Source: CAZFHP01 sp964519365 (GTDB taxonomy: Bacteria > Babelota > Babeliae > Babelales > RVW-14). Taken from it: a DNA stretch of 6,676 nucleotides. Positions 1-5,750 of the stretch are shown here, one piece after another. How positions within the stretch are numbered: the first letter of the stretch is position 1; every line of letters begins with the position of its first letter. The stretch covers positions 1 through 6,676 of the forward strand of contig CAZFHP010000074.1 in assembly GCA_964519365.1 (NCBI GenBank), in the 5' to 3' direction. A program made the position numbers and the translations under genes. A model generated the notes under the pieces. That model ran no database searches, was not told the DNA's origin, and was given only the letters and a program-made list of their open reading frames with translations.

Positions 1-499
1 ATTTTTCTGAAGATCGTTTGGGCGTATCTCGACCGTCTAGAAAAGCATGAACAAATATTTTTTTTAGCCCAAGCTTATGTGCAAGCTTAATAATTGCATG
101 TGCGTGATGTTCATGGCTATGTACGCCCCCATCAGAGAGTAAGCCCATCACGTGCAACGCTTTGTCTGTTTCTTTAAGCTGTGTGATTTTTTTAACAAGT
201 AAATTATTCTCTAAGAAACGTTTGGTATTGATAGCGTCATGAAATTTTTTAAACGCACTTTCGATAATTCGCCCCGCGCCAATAGTTAAGTGTCCAACTT
301 CTGAATTGCCCATATAATCTGGCAACAAGCCAACATGTTCTCCTGAGGCATGTAAAAGCGTTGACGGGTGTTTTTCAAGAAGCTTTGTATACGTTGGCAT
401 GTGCGCATGTGCAATTGCGTTGCCAATTTTTTTTGGGCTAAAGCCAAAGCCATCAAGAATAATAAGTGCTGTTGGGTTATATACGTTGTTTTTGTTCAT
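1..499 (-). CDS. gpmI: 2,3-bisphosphoglycerate-independent phosphoglycerate mutase, N-terminal part (cut by left edge)
   Basis: Cytosolic glycolytic enzyme that interconverts 3- and 2-phosphoglycerate through a phosphoserine intermediate, using two divalent metal ions (Mn2+ in most bacteria). The first 166 codons are present; the family is usually about 510 residues, so roughly two thirds lie outside. Seen in the sequence: LIILDGFG near residues 12-19 with metal-binding Asp16; MGNSEVGH at 63-70 with the catalytic Ser66; SDGGVHSH at 122-129 with His127; and DGRDTP at 155-160 with the substrate-contacting Arg157-Asp158 pair. These positions are a constant four residues beyond the Geobacillus stearothermophilus numbering (Ser62, His123, Arg153, Asp154), so this part of the fold is intact. 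The start ATG overlaps the stop of the upstream 117-aa gene as ATGA. A GGAG Shine-Dalgarno (511-514) lies inside that gene, 11 nt before the ATG. The family is certain. Confidence 0.97.
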   Translation of the reverse strand, partial: MNKNNVYNPTALIILDGFGFSPKKIGNAIAHAHMPTYTKLLEKHPSTLLHASGEHVGLLPDYMGNSEVGHLTIGAGRIIESAFKKFHDAINTKRFLENNLLVKKITQLKETDKALHVMGLLSDGGVHSHEHHAHAIIKLAHKLGLKKIFVHAFLDGRDTPKRSSEK

Positions 500-849
500 A
501 CGTAAAAAGACTCCGGTTCAAGTTCTTCATAGCGAAGATAATCATCAATAAGGTCGAGCAAATCTTCAGGGAGCGGTATTCTTTTGTTAAGTTTTTTTTG
601 TAGGCGAAGATAAATGTATTTTAGTTTTAAGAGAAAAAAAGAATAGTCTTGTTTATTTTTTTGTATTTTATCAAGAAGGTCCTGCAAGAGCTTTGTTTGC
701 TTGTGTTTTGTTAAAAGAAGAATTATATCGTTTAAGGGTTTTGGCGTAGATTGGATGTAAATTTTCCCTAATGGTTTTGTTTGTGTGGTTACTAGAAAAA
801 ACATGAGTAGTCGTATGCAAGCTTTAAAAGTTTTATGTGAATGTATCAT
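496..849 (-). CDS. small exported hypothetical protein, coupled to gpmI
   Basis: 117 residues, not recognised as any family. The N-terminus (residues 1-24) has His/Lys/Arg followed by a hydrophobic run (LLMFFLV at 14-20), consistent with a Sec signal peptide or a single membrane anchor; the cleavage site is unclear. The rest is rich in Lys, Leu and Ile and should be largely helical (about 37-90), ending in an acidic segment (PEDLLDLIDDYLRYEELEPE). There is no cysteine pair or catalytic motif. It starts at ATG with only a purine-rich AAAGAAAG upstream as a weak ribosome site. Its stop overlaps the gpmI start by ATGA, so the two are probably one transcript. The 70 nt before its start lead up to a 34-bp element that is also found before the neighbouring 156-aa gene. 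The residues following the signal peptide look faintly like those of the 156-aa protein (PK, then II.L..T), but both are low-complexity K/L/I helices, so this could be chance. Confidence 0.75.
   Translation of the reverse strand: MIHSHKTFKACIRLLMFFLVTTQTKPLGKIYIQSTPKPLNDIILLLTKHKQTKLLQDLLDKIQKNKQDYSFFLLKLKYIYLRLQKKLNKRIPLPEDLLDLIDDYLRYEELEPESFYV
511..514 (-). promoter_or_regulatory. ribosome binding site of gpmI, inside the upstream gene
   Basis: On the minus strand GGAG lies 11 nt before the gpmI ATG, within the last codons of the 117-aa gene. With the ATGA stop/start overlap it supports both the chosen start and translational coupling of the two genes. Confidence 0.6.
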
Positions 850-919
850 TCAGTTCTTTCTTTAGTTATTACACATGAGTTTTGAAACATATAAAAAAGA
901 TTAATGAGCTTGTGGTAAA

Positions 920-953
920 AAAATCAAGTTGTTACTGTTTAAGTGTTATGTGT
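920..953 (-). repeat. 34-bp intergenic element, copy 1 (upstream of the 117-aa gene)
   Basis: Matches 1521-1553 at about 30 of 34 positions with one 1-bp gap. Shared plus-strand blocks are AAAATCAAGTT, TTACT, TTTAAG and TTATGTGT. On the minus strand it contains TTGATT (927-922), a possible -35, but the matching -10 (TAATCT, 903-898) is weak. It lies in the 136-bp gap at 850-985, which holds no gene and no other clear signal. Both copies sit a similar distance (64-70 nt) upstream of a minus-strand exported-protein gene, so an upstream promoter or operator element is the likeliest role. Confidence 0.65.
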
Positions 954-985
954 CATGTATGATATAGCATAAGAAAGAATTTTTT

Positions 986-1456
986 TTATGACTTGCTGGG
1001 CATACCAAAAGGGTGTGTTTCTTCTTCTTCTCCTTCTAATTCTTCTAATTCTTTTAATGTGTGCACTAAGATGTTAACACCTGGAATCGGTTCTTGAAAG
1101 GGGCTTCTATCTAAACAATCGAATGGGATATCTATGTGAGATAAAATTATATCGATAAAAGTACGTGCATGTTGTTTTTTGAGTAAAAGATTTTCTTCTT
1201 TTTTAATTTTTTTAAAAAAAAGAGCATAAAATTTTTGAAGTAATATTTTTTTATCACACGATGCTATTTTTTTTTTTAACATTTCAAATATTGAGATATT
1301 TTTTTCATACGGGGTAATAAGTGTGATTATTTTTTGTGCAAGTGTTTGTTTGGGATTGATCGTTAATGGTTTTGGATCTGAAGACATGCACAAACTTGTT
1401 TTTATTGTCATAAGCAACATAAGCACAAGAGTAAAAGATATTTTTTTTGTTGGCAT
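986..1456 (-). CDS. exported hypothetical protein with acidic C-terminal stretch
   Basis: 156 residues, no recognised family. MPTKKISFTLVLMLLMTIKTSLC is a good Sec signal peptide: Lys4-Lys5, a hydrophobic core at about 7-18, and possible cleavage after Cys23 (Ser at -3, Cys at -1). It is not a proper lipobox. The mature part is Lys/Leu/Ile-rich and probably helical (about 35-110), with Cys48, Cys67 and Cys119 counted roughly, then a Pro-rich linker (FQEPIPG) and an acidic patch (ELEELEGEEEE) before a short tail. The start ATG is preceded by AAAGGGGGAT, a clear G-rich ribosome site about 8 nt away. The gene may share a transcript with the downstream 117-aa gene and gpmI, but a 136-bp gap with its own repeat element suggests that pair has a separate promoter. 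An extracytoplasmic location is inferred from the signal peptide only. Confidence 0.78.
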   Translation of the reverse strand: MPTKKISFTLVLMLLMTIKTSLCMSSDPKPLTINPKQTLAQKIITLITPYEKNISIFEMLKKKIASCDKKILLQKFYALFFKKIKKEENLLLKKQHARTFIDIILSHIDIPFDCLDRSPFQEPIPGVNILVHTLKELEELEGEEEETHPFGMPSKS

Positions 1457-1498
1457 TTTTAATATCCCCCTTTATATAGTTACATAGATTATAAACGA

Positions 1499-1528
1499 AA
1501 TATAAAATAACGTGTGTGTGAAAATCAA
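1499..1528 (-). promoter_or_regulatory. candidate promoter of the 156-aa exported protein gene
   Basis: On the minus strand TTGATT (1528-1523) is followed after 18 bp by TATATT (1504-1499), five of six to the -10 consensus. Transcription would begin near 1492, giving a leader of about 36 nt that contains the G-rich ribosome site. An exact TATAAT also occurs nearby (1493-1488) but without a good -35. Most of the -35 hexamer lies within copy 2 of the intergenic element. Confidence 0.4.
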
Positions 1529-1553
1529 GTTCTTACTTTTTAAGATTATGTGT
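1521..1553 (-). repeat. intergenic element, copy 2 (upstream of the 156-aa gene and of the MFS gene)
   Basis: 33-bp near-copy of 920-953 in the same orientation. Differences are G/C and G/T substitutions and TG replaced by A. Here the element lies between divergent genes: 64 nt before the 156-aa gene on the minus strand and 18 nt before the MFS start on the plus strand. Because copy 1 has no plus-strand gene beside it, the minus-strand role is the common one. Confidence 0.65.
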
Positions 1554-1571
1554 TGGGAAAAGAGAGAGTAT

Positions 1572-2759
1572 ATGGAAATGCAGAAAAATCAAGGGAAAAA
1601 AGCGATTCATCCAAATATATTTTTGCTTGGCATTATTAGTTTTTTTAACGACATAAGCTCCGAAATGATTGCGCCGTTATTGCCATATTTGATTTTACAA
1701 CTAGGTGGTACTGGGTTTGCGATTGGGCTTATTGGTGGTTTGCGTAAAAGTGTAGTAGAAGTTTTAAAAGTTTTGTTTGGATATTTTTCAGATAAACTTG
1801 GCAAGCGAAAGATTTTTATTTATCCCAGTTATGCGTTAACGTCAAGTTTAAAATTATTGCTTGTGTTTGTCCAAACGTGGGTTCATGTGTTATTTGTTAT
1901 AACACTAGAACGGGCGTGCAAGAGTATTCGTTCTGCTCCGCGGGATTCTTTAATTACGCAATCAATTCCAAAATACTTGGGGAAGGGATTTGCTATACAC
2001 AAGGCGATAGATGCGTTCGGTGGCATAATTGGCTCGATAGCTGTTTTTGTTTTGCTTTGGCAATGGGGGTTGCGTATTAATACGATTGTTTTTATTGCAT
2101 CAGGAATAGCGTTTCTATCGTTAGTTCCGTTATATTTTGTTCAAGAAAAAAAACGTGCGAACAGGGATGGTACAAAAATAAGTTTAGGAAATCTTTCACG
2201 TTCGCTAAGAGTGTTTATTTTTGTTGCAAGTATTTTTTCATGTGCCAACATAAGTTACATGTTTTTTATTCTCAGAGCCCGTGAGGCATTTGCTCATATA
2301 CACCCCGTATTGGTGCCTATGCTTTTATTCGTATTTTTTAACGTGTTTTATACGTTTAGCGCTGTTCCTTTGGGAATACTCTCAGATATTATTGGGCGCC
2401 ATAAAATTATTACGATAGGGTATGGGCTTTTTGGGTTAACGCTTTTTGGTTTTGCATATGCTGCGACGCTTGTTTCGTTTGCCTTCTTGTTTATCTTATA
2501 TGGGGTCTCGCTTGCAATAATCGAAGTAAATCACAAAGCGTATGTTTCTGATCTTTCGTCTAAAGATATACGGGCAACGGCGCTAGGCGTATTTTATACG
2601 TTTACAGGCATATCGATGTTTTTGGGAAGTGTGCTTATTGGGGTTTTATGGGAAAGAATAGCACACTCATATATTTTTGTTTGCACAGGGGTTATCGCTC
2701 TGTGTGCGAGTTTATTGCTTGTATGTTTAAGAAAACCGTTATGCAGGAATTTGCGTTAA
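1572..2759 (+). CDS. major facilitator superfamily transporter
   Basis: Inner-membrane secondary transporter of unknown substrate, 395 residues, with about twelve hydrophobic segments in the usual 6+6 arrangement and a cytoplasmic loop near 193-210. The MFS loop-2/3 signature GYFSDKLGKRK is at residues 70-80 and its counterpart in the second half, GILSDIIGRHK, at 268-278. SFFNDISSEMIAPLLPYL near the start and SAPRDSLI at about 121-128 resemble a prokaryotic MFS subfamily that I associate with MJ1317-like proteins; that placement is from memory and does not give a substrate. I start at ATG 1572 because AAGAGAGAG precedes it. An in-frame GTG at 1512 would add 20 residues, but they overlap the repeated intergenic element and lack a ribosome site. 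The gene is divergent from the exported-protein genes and convergent with the PLP enzyme, with a terminator hairpin directly after the stop. No neighbour suggests a partner. Confidence 0.93.
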   Translation: MEMQKNQGKKAIHPNIFLLGIISFFNDISSEMIAPLLPYLILQLGGTGFAIGLIGGLRKSVVEVLKVLFGYFSDKLGKRKIFIYPSYALTSSLKLLLVFVQTWVHVLFVITLERACKSIRSAPRDSLITQSIPKYLGKGFAIHKAIDAFGGIIGSIAVFVLLWQWGLRINTIVFIASGIAFLSLVPLYFVQEKKRANRDGTKISLGNLSRSLRVFIFVASIFSCANISYMFFILRAREAFAHIHPVLVPMLLFVFFNVFYTFSAVPLGILSDIIGRHKIITIGYGLFGLTLFGFAYAATLVSFAFLFILYGVSLAIIEVNHKAYVSDLSSKDIRATALGVFYTFTGISMFLGSVLIGVLWERIAHSYIFVCTGVIALCASLLLVCLRKPLCRNLR

Positions 2760-2776
2760 GTATTTTCAGACAATAA

Positions 2777-2800
2777 ACGTTAAAGACTTAACGTATTTTT
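2777..2800 (+). terminator. rho-independent terminator of the MFS gene, overlapping the PLP gene's stop codon
   Basis: ACGTTAA (2777-2783), AGAC loop, TTAACGT (2788-2794), then ATTTTT: a perfect 7-bp stem and T-run in the plus direction, 17 nt past the MFS stop. It spans the last codons and stop (2780-2782) of the convergent PLP-enzyme gene. In the minus direction only TTTATTGTCT follows, so termination that way would be weaker. The AT-rich stem limits confidence. Confidence 0.6.
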
Positions 2801-3790
2801 ATCGTGATACGCAAAGCCCATATGTTTTTCTTGTGATATTTTCGTATCGTTATCATGTTGGTTCATGAAAACCTTGCTCAAGTATGCGCGTCCAGAGTCT
2901 GCAAGTATAACGACGATCGTGTCGTTTTGGGTAAGTGTCTTTGCATATTCCAGAGCAACATGCATAACGGCGCCACTACTAATACCAACAAGAATTCCGT
3001 GTTCTTGTGCAAGTGTTCGGGTCATGTTAAACGCATCGTTATCGTTAATTGGAATAATTTGATCGATAACTGATTTATCAAAAACGTCACTTATTACGTC
3101 TATCCCAATGCCTTCGACGCTATATGCTTTTGGGGTTTTACTTGAATAAAGAGAGTTGGCAGCATCGACGCCAATAATTTTGATGTTTGGATTTTGTTCT
3201 TTTAAATATTTTCCAACGCCAGAAATAGTCCCGCAGGTGCCCGCTCCGGCGATAAAGTGTGTGACAGATCCGTTTGTTTGTTTAAATATTTCGGGCCCCG
3301 TTGTTGCATAGTGTGAATAAGCATTAAGTTTATTAAAATACTGATCTGGCATAAAAGAGCCGGGGATAGATTTATGTAACGCTTCGGCTTTAGCATGATA
3401 ACCTTCAGGATCATCATGACTATCTTTGTTTGGGCATACATGAACTTCTGCGCCATATGCATGAAGAACGGCTATTTTTTCTTGCGCGGTTCTGTCTGGA
3501 ACCGTAATGATTACTCGATAGCCTTTTATCTTACCAATCATTGCAAGCGCGATACCCTGATTGCCAGATGTTGCTTCGACAATTGTTCCACCAGGCTTAA
3601 GAGCTCCATTTTTTTCTGCGTGTTCGATCATAAATAATGCACTTCTGTCTTTAACACTTCCCCCAATACTCATGTATTCTAGCTTTGCTAATAACGTGGG
3701 TTTTGTGTTGAAGTTAAGACGAGCCATTGGGGTGTTGCCGATATAATCGAGAATATTCTTATAATTTGCGCTTTTGTTGTTTTTATTCAT
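2780..3790 (-). CDS. PLP-dependent cysteine synthase / cystathionine beta-synthase family enzyme
   Basis: Fold-type II PLP enzyme, 336 residues, cytosolic. The family replaces the beta substituent of serine, O-acetylserine or a similar substrate with sulfide or homocysteine. Visible: IGNTPMARL at 17-25; SIGGSVKDRS at 41-50 with PLP lysine Lys47; substrate loop TSGNQG at 74-79; PLP-phosphate loop GAGTCGT at 182-188; VEGIG at 225-229; GISSGA at 269-274. DQYFN (149-153) and ADSGRAYLSKVF (297-308) look more like cystathionine beta-synthases than CysK, but no C-terminal CBS domains follow. Odd points: the usual Thr of TSGNTG is Gln78 and the usual GTGGT is GTCGT (Cys186), so the substrate is uncertain and I give no symbol. 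I start at ATG 3790, preceded by TTGGGAA. A GTG at 3835 would add 15 residues but lies only 11 bp from a TATAAT and probably at the transcript's 5' end. The gene is divergent from gltX. Confidence 0.9.
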   Translation of the reverse strand: MNKNNKSANYKNILDYIGNTPMARLNFNTKPTLLAKLEYMSIGGSVKDRSALFMIEHAEKNGALKPGGTIVEATSGNQGIALAMIGKIKGYRVIITVPDRTAQEKIAVLHAYGAEVHVCPNKDSHDDPEGYHAKAEALHKSIPGSFMPDQYFNKLNAYSHYATTGPEIFKQTNGSVTHFIAGAGTCGTISGVGKYLKEQNPNIKIIGVDAANSLYSSKTPKAYSVEGIGIDVISDVFDKSVIDQIIPINDNDAFNMTRTLAQEHGILVGISSGAVMHVALEYAKTLTQNDTIVVILADSGRAYLSKVFMNQHDNDTKISQEKHMGFAYHDKNTLSL

Positions 3791-3819
3791 ATTTTTCCCA
3801 ATTTTTATTTTTTCTTTAA

Positions 3820-3844
3820 GCTTAACACTTAACACATGTTAGCA
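3820..3844. repeat. shared intergenic motif, copy A (PLP enzyme / gltX divergent region)
   Basis: The plus-strand order is GCTTAACACTTAACACAT then GTTAGCA. The same blocks recur at 5621-5652 as GCTTATACTTAATACAT, 8 extra bases, then GTTAGCA. It begins with a tandem CTTAACA (3821-3827 and 3828-3834). Both copies lie between divergent genes, so a promoter or regulator-binding role is plausible. Confidence 0.45.
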
Positions 3845-3846
3845 TG

Positions 3847-3852
3847 ATTATA
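3847..3852 (-). promoter_or_regulatory. candidate -10 of the PLP enzyme gene
   Basis: Exact TATAAT on the minus strand. Transcription would begin near 3840, giving a leader of about 50 nt before ATG 3790. No good -35 is seen 17 bp upstream (T-rich only). The same bases read as GATTATAC on the plus strand and may serve gltX, with TTAACA at 3822-3827 or 3829-3834 at non-ideal spacing. The rest of the 117-bp gap (3791-3907) shows no riboswitch or other fold. Confidence 0.4.
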
Positions 3853-3907
3853 CAAATCGTGAAATTTAAAAAAAATAAGAACGTTTTAAAAGTAAAACAG
3901 GGATATT

Positions 3908-5341
3908 ATGAAAGAAACTATTCGCGTACGATTTGCTCCTTCGCCAACAGGATTTATGCATCTGGGAAATATTAGAGCTGCGCTTATGAACTACTTGTTT
4001 GCTCAAAAACATAACGGGACTTTTGTATTGCGCATTGAAGATACTGATCAAAAAAGAAATCTCGAAGAAGCGCGCTTAAAAATCATGCATGATCTAGCCT
4101 GGCTTGGGTTAACGTGTAACGAAGGGCCAGATGTAGGTGGGGACTATGGTCCGTATTTGCAATCACAACGAGCAGGAGTGTATCAAGAAAAACTTCAAGA
4201 ACTTATATCAATGGGTAGCGTGTATCGATGTTTTTGTACGCACGAAGAGTTAGAACAAAAACGCAAAGAGCAAATAGCTGCTAAATTACCACCTCGTTAT
4301 GATCGTACATGTTTAAACTATTCTCAAGAACAAATAGAAGACCTGCTTAAGCAAAACAAAAAGTTTATCTGGCGTCTTAAGCTTGACGAACATAAGATTA
4401 TCGAGATTAAAGATTGTGCTCGCGAGACTATTACGTTTGACATGCATAATTTCTCAGACCCCGCGTTAACACGACAAGATGGAACGTGTACGTTTATTTT
4501 TGCGAATTTTGTAGACGACGTACTTATGAAAATAACACATGTTATTCGTGGCGAAGATCATATTAGCAATACTGCTATTCAAGCAGCTCTTTACGACGCT
4601 TTTGATTTTAAAATACCTGTGTTTTGGCACTTACCTATTATTTGTAACACGCAAGGCCAAAAGTTATCAAAGCGAGACTTTGGGTTTACGCTGAACGATC
4701 TTAAAGAAGCAGGATTTACACACGAAGCGATAGCAAATTATTTAGCAATTATTGGTGCGTCATTTGAAAACGAAATACAGTCGTTAGACGAGATTATCAA
4801 AAGTTTTGATTTAGATCATGTTCGTGCCAGCGGCACAATAAAATATGATTTTGAAAAACTTACCTGGATAAATCACCAATGGCTCCAAAAAATAAGTTTA
4901 GAAGATCTTGTTAATCGAGCTAAGCTATTTGTCTATGATGCTTTTGAACAAAGCAAAGATATGCCAGAAGAAAAATTAACAGAGCTTATTCGTATTGTCC
5001 AGCCTGAGCTTAAGACATTATGTGATACAAAAGAGCTTCTTGAGTTTTATTTTAACGAGCCCATTTTCGATAGAAATTTATTTACCCAGACGCTTAGTGC
5101 AGAAAAAGAGACACTTGTTTTTGATACGATCAAAACATGCTTAAGTTTTTTCGATAATCCAGAGCTATTTTTTAAAGAGCTTAAATCACAAGCAAAAAAT
5201 AACGGACTTTCGATCAAAGACATTTTTTCTTCGCTCAGATATATACTTACAGGAAGCTTTAATGGTATTGGGATGAAAGATTTATTAAGCGTGTTAGAAC
5301 AAGACAAAATTAAAACACGTATCGAAAAAATACTTGGCTAA
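3908..5341 (+). CDS. gltX: glutamyl-tRNA synthetase
   Basis: Class I aminoacyl-tRNA synthetase that charges tRNA-Glu with glutamate using ATP; cytosolic. 477 residues, the usual bacterial length of about 470-490. Seen: RFAPSPTGFMHLGNIRAAL with the HIGH-type motif HLGN at 18-21; LRIEDTD at 41-47; GEDHISNT in the catalytic domain; and KLSKR at 252-256, the second ATP-binding motif. A helical anticodon-binding region fills about 310-477. The zinc-finger positions of the E. coli enzyme (C-x-C-x24-C-x-H) appear as C108, C110 and C135 at exact spacing, but the histidine is Asn137, so zinc binding may be lost. Whether it also misacylates tRNA-Gln cannot be told from this window. The start ATG is preceded by AGGGA (3899-3903) at a short 4-nt gap. 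The 3' end overlaps the convergent 82-aa gene by 4 bp, leaving no room for an intergenic terminator. Confidence 0.98.
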   Translation: MKETIRVRFAPSPTGFMHLGNIRAALMNYLFAQKHNGTFVLRIEDTDQKRNLEEARLKIMHDLAWLGLTCNEGPDVGGDYGPYLQSQRAGVYQEKLQELISMGSVYRCFCTHEELEQKRKEQIAAKLPPRYDRTCLNYSQEQIEDLLKQNKKFIWRLKLDEHKIIEIKDCARETITFDMHNFSDPALTRQDGTCTFIFANFVDDVLMKITHVIRGEDHISNTAIQAALYDAFDFKIPVFWHLPIICNTQGQKLSKRDFGFTLNDLKEAGFTHEAIANYLAIIGASFENEIQSLDEIIKSFDLDHVRASGTIKYDFEKLTWINHQWLQKISLEDLVNRAKLFVYDAFEQSKDMPEEKLTELIRIVQPELKTLCDTKELLEFYFNEPIFDRNLFTQTLSAEKETLVFDTIKTCLSFFDNPELFFKELKSQAKNNGLSIKDIFSSLRYILTGSFNGIGMKDLLSVLEQDKIKTRIEKILG

Positions 5342-5586
5342 CGAACGTCTTGTGTGATTAATCTGTTGGGCTTTTTTTCAAACGAGAGTACGTATCCAGT
5401 GTTTTTTAAATAATTTATCACGTATAAAAAATACTCTTCTTGGTCTTGTGGGACAAAGAATTCAAAGACATCTTTGTAACCTTCGAGTGCCCTGGCAAAC
5501 GCGATATTGTTTTCATTGCGAAAGACGCCCGACACAAACCAGGTTTTCTTTTTGATAACTTTTGCTTGGTAATACTGACTGTACAT
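5338..5586 (-). CDS. small hypothetical protein (82 aa), convergent with gltX
   Basis: Not recognised with confidence. 82 residues, no signal peptide, no cysteine, mixed charge. The predicted order is beta (TWFVSGVF, 15-22), helix (NNIAFARALEGY, 26-37), beta (VFEFFVP, 40-46), helix (DQEEYFLYVINYLKNTG, 48-64), beta (YVLSFEK, 65-71): a compact beta-alpha-beta-alpha-beta pattern of ferredoxin-like or ACT-like type. LEGY followed by P-x-D-x-x-E-E recalls the small DUF4911 family, but this is weak and from memory. It reads as a real soluble protein, because the amphipathic pattern is regular and nothing larger overlaps it. Its stop overlaps the gltX stop by 4 bp on opposite strands (CTAA). The ribosome site is poor (GAG a few bases before ATG). 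Upstream lie four ATACTT repeats and the shared GCTTA/GTTAGCA motif. Confidence 0.7.
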   Translation of the reverse strand: MYSQYYQAKVIKKKTWFVSGVFRNENNIAFARALEGYKDVFEFFVPQDQEEYFLYVINYLKNTGYVLSFEKKPNRLITQDVR

Positions 5587-5597
5587 AATAACTCATG

Positions 5598-5630
5598 ATA
5601 CTTCTAAATACTTATACTTTGCTTATACTT
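5598..5630. repeat. cluster of four ATACTT direct repeats before the 82-aa gene
   Basis: ATACTT begins at 5598, 5608, 5614 and 5625. Within this, CTTATACTT occurs twice exactly 11 bp apart (5611-5619 and 5622-5630), about one helical turn. On the minus strand the cluster supplies TATAAG; TATAAG at 5627-5622 lies 17 bp after CTAACA (5650-5645), a possible promoter for the 82-aa gene. It could be an operator, or simply AT-rich chance. Confidence 0.4.
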
Positions 5631-5652
5631 AATACATATAGTTATGTTAGCA
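5621..5652. repeat. shared intergenic motif, copy B (82-aa gene / zinc-finger gene divergent region)
   Basis: Counterpart of 3820-3844: GCTTATACTTAATACAT, then ATAGTTAT, then GTTAGCA. It lies in the 164-bp gap 5587-5750, which contains no gene. In both gaps the motif is nearer the minus-strand gene. Confidence 0.45.
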
Positions 5653-5680
5653 AAAGATAGGCTTTATTGCTATTTTGCCT

Positions 5681-5709
5681 TTGATTGTTAGACTAAATTT
5701 TCTTTTATT
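5681..5709 (+). promoter_or_regulatory. candidate promoter of the secreted zinc-finger gene
   Basis: TTGATT (5681-5686), 17-bp spacer, TTTATT (5704-5709); four of six at each hexamer. The same TTGATT occurs as the putative -35 before the exported-protein genes at the left. The sequence after it is T-rich up to a GGGG ribosome site (5742-5745). Confidence 0.25.
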
Positions 5710-5750
5710 GTTTCTTAATTATTTTTATTTGAATTTTTTTTGGGGTATGT

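Noticed and set aside
1382..1392. Lipobox in the 156-aa protein (TSLC)
   Set aside because: Leu immediately before Cys does not fit the [LVI][ASTVI][GAS]C consensus; ordinary signal-peptidase cleavage is likelier.
1512..1571. N-terminal extension of the MFS transporter from GTG 1512
   Set aside because: The 20 added residues have no ribosome site and overlap an intergenic element whose other copy is noncoding; ATG 1572 has a purine-rich site and fits the usual short N-terminus.
1607..2080. Open frames at 1607-1804 (minus) and 1877-2080 (plus) within the MFS gene
   Set aside because: Fully inside the transporter and explained as shadow frames.
2855..3746. Several open frames inside the PLP gene on both strands (2855-3073, 2865-3062, 3202-3462, 3395-3637, 3561-3746)
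   Set aside because: They are shadows of a strongly supported enzyme gene, with compositions unlike real proteins and no ribosome sites.
3791..3835. GTG start of the PLP enzyme at 3835
   Set aside because: It lies about 11 bp from an exact TATAAT, so it would be at or near the transcript's first bases; ATG 3790 has TTGGGAA at good spacing and begins closer to the family's normal N-terminus.
3791..3907. Riboswitch or T-box before the PLP enzyme or gltX
   Set aside because: The divergent gap is only 117 bp, AT-rich, and shows no recognisable conserved stems or T-box motif.
3866..5307. Open frames at 3866-4051 and 5047-5307 on the strand opposite gltX
   Set aside because: Antisense to conserved gltX codons, including the HLGN region; no independent support.
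5325..5420. Terminator at the gltX 3' end
   Set aside because: GGGC followed by a T-run at 5368-5378 looks suggestive, but I found no upstream complement to form a stem.
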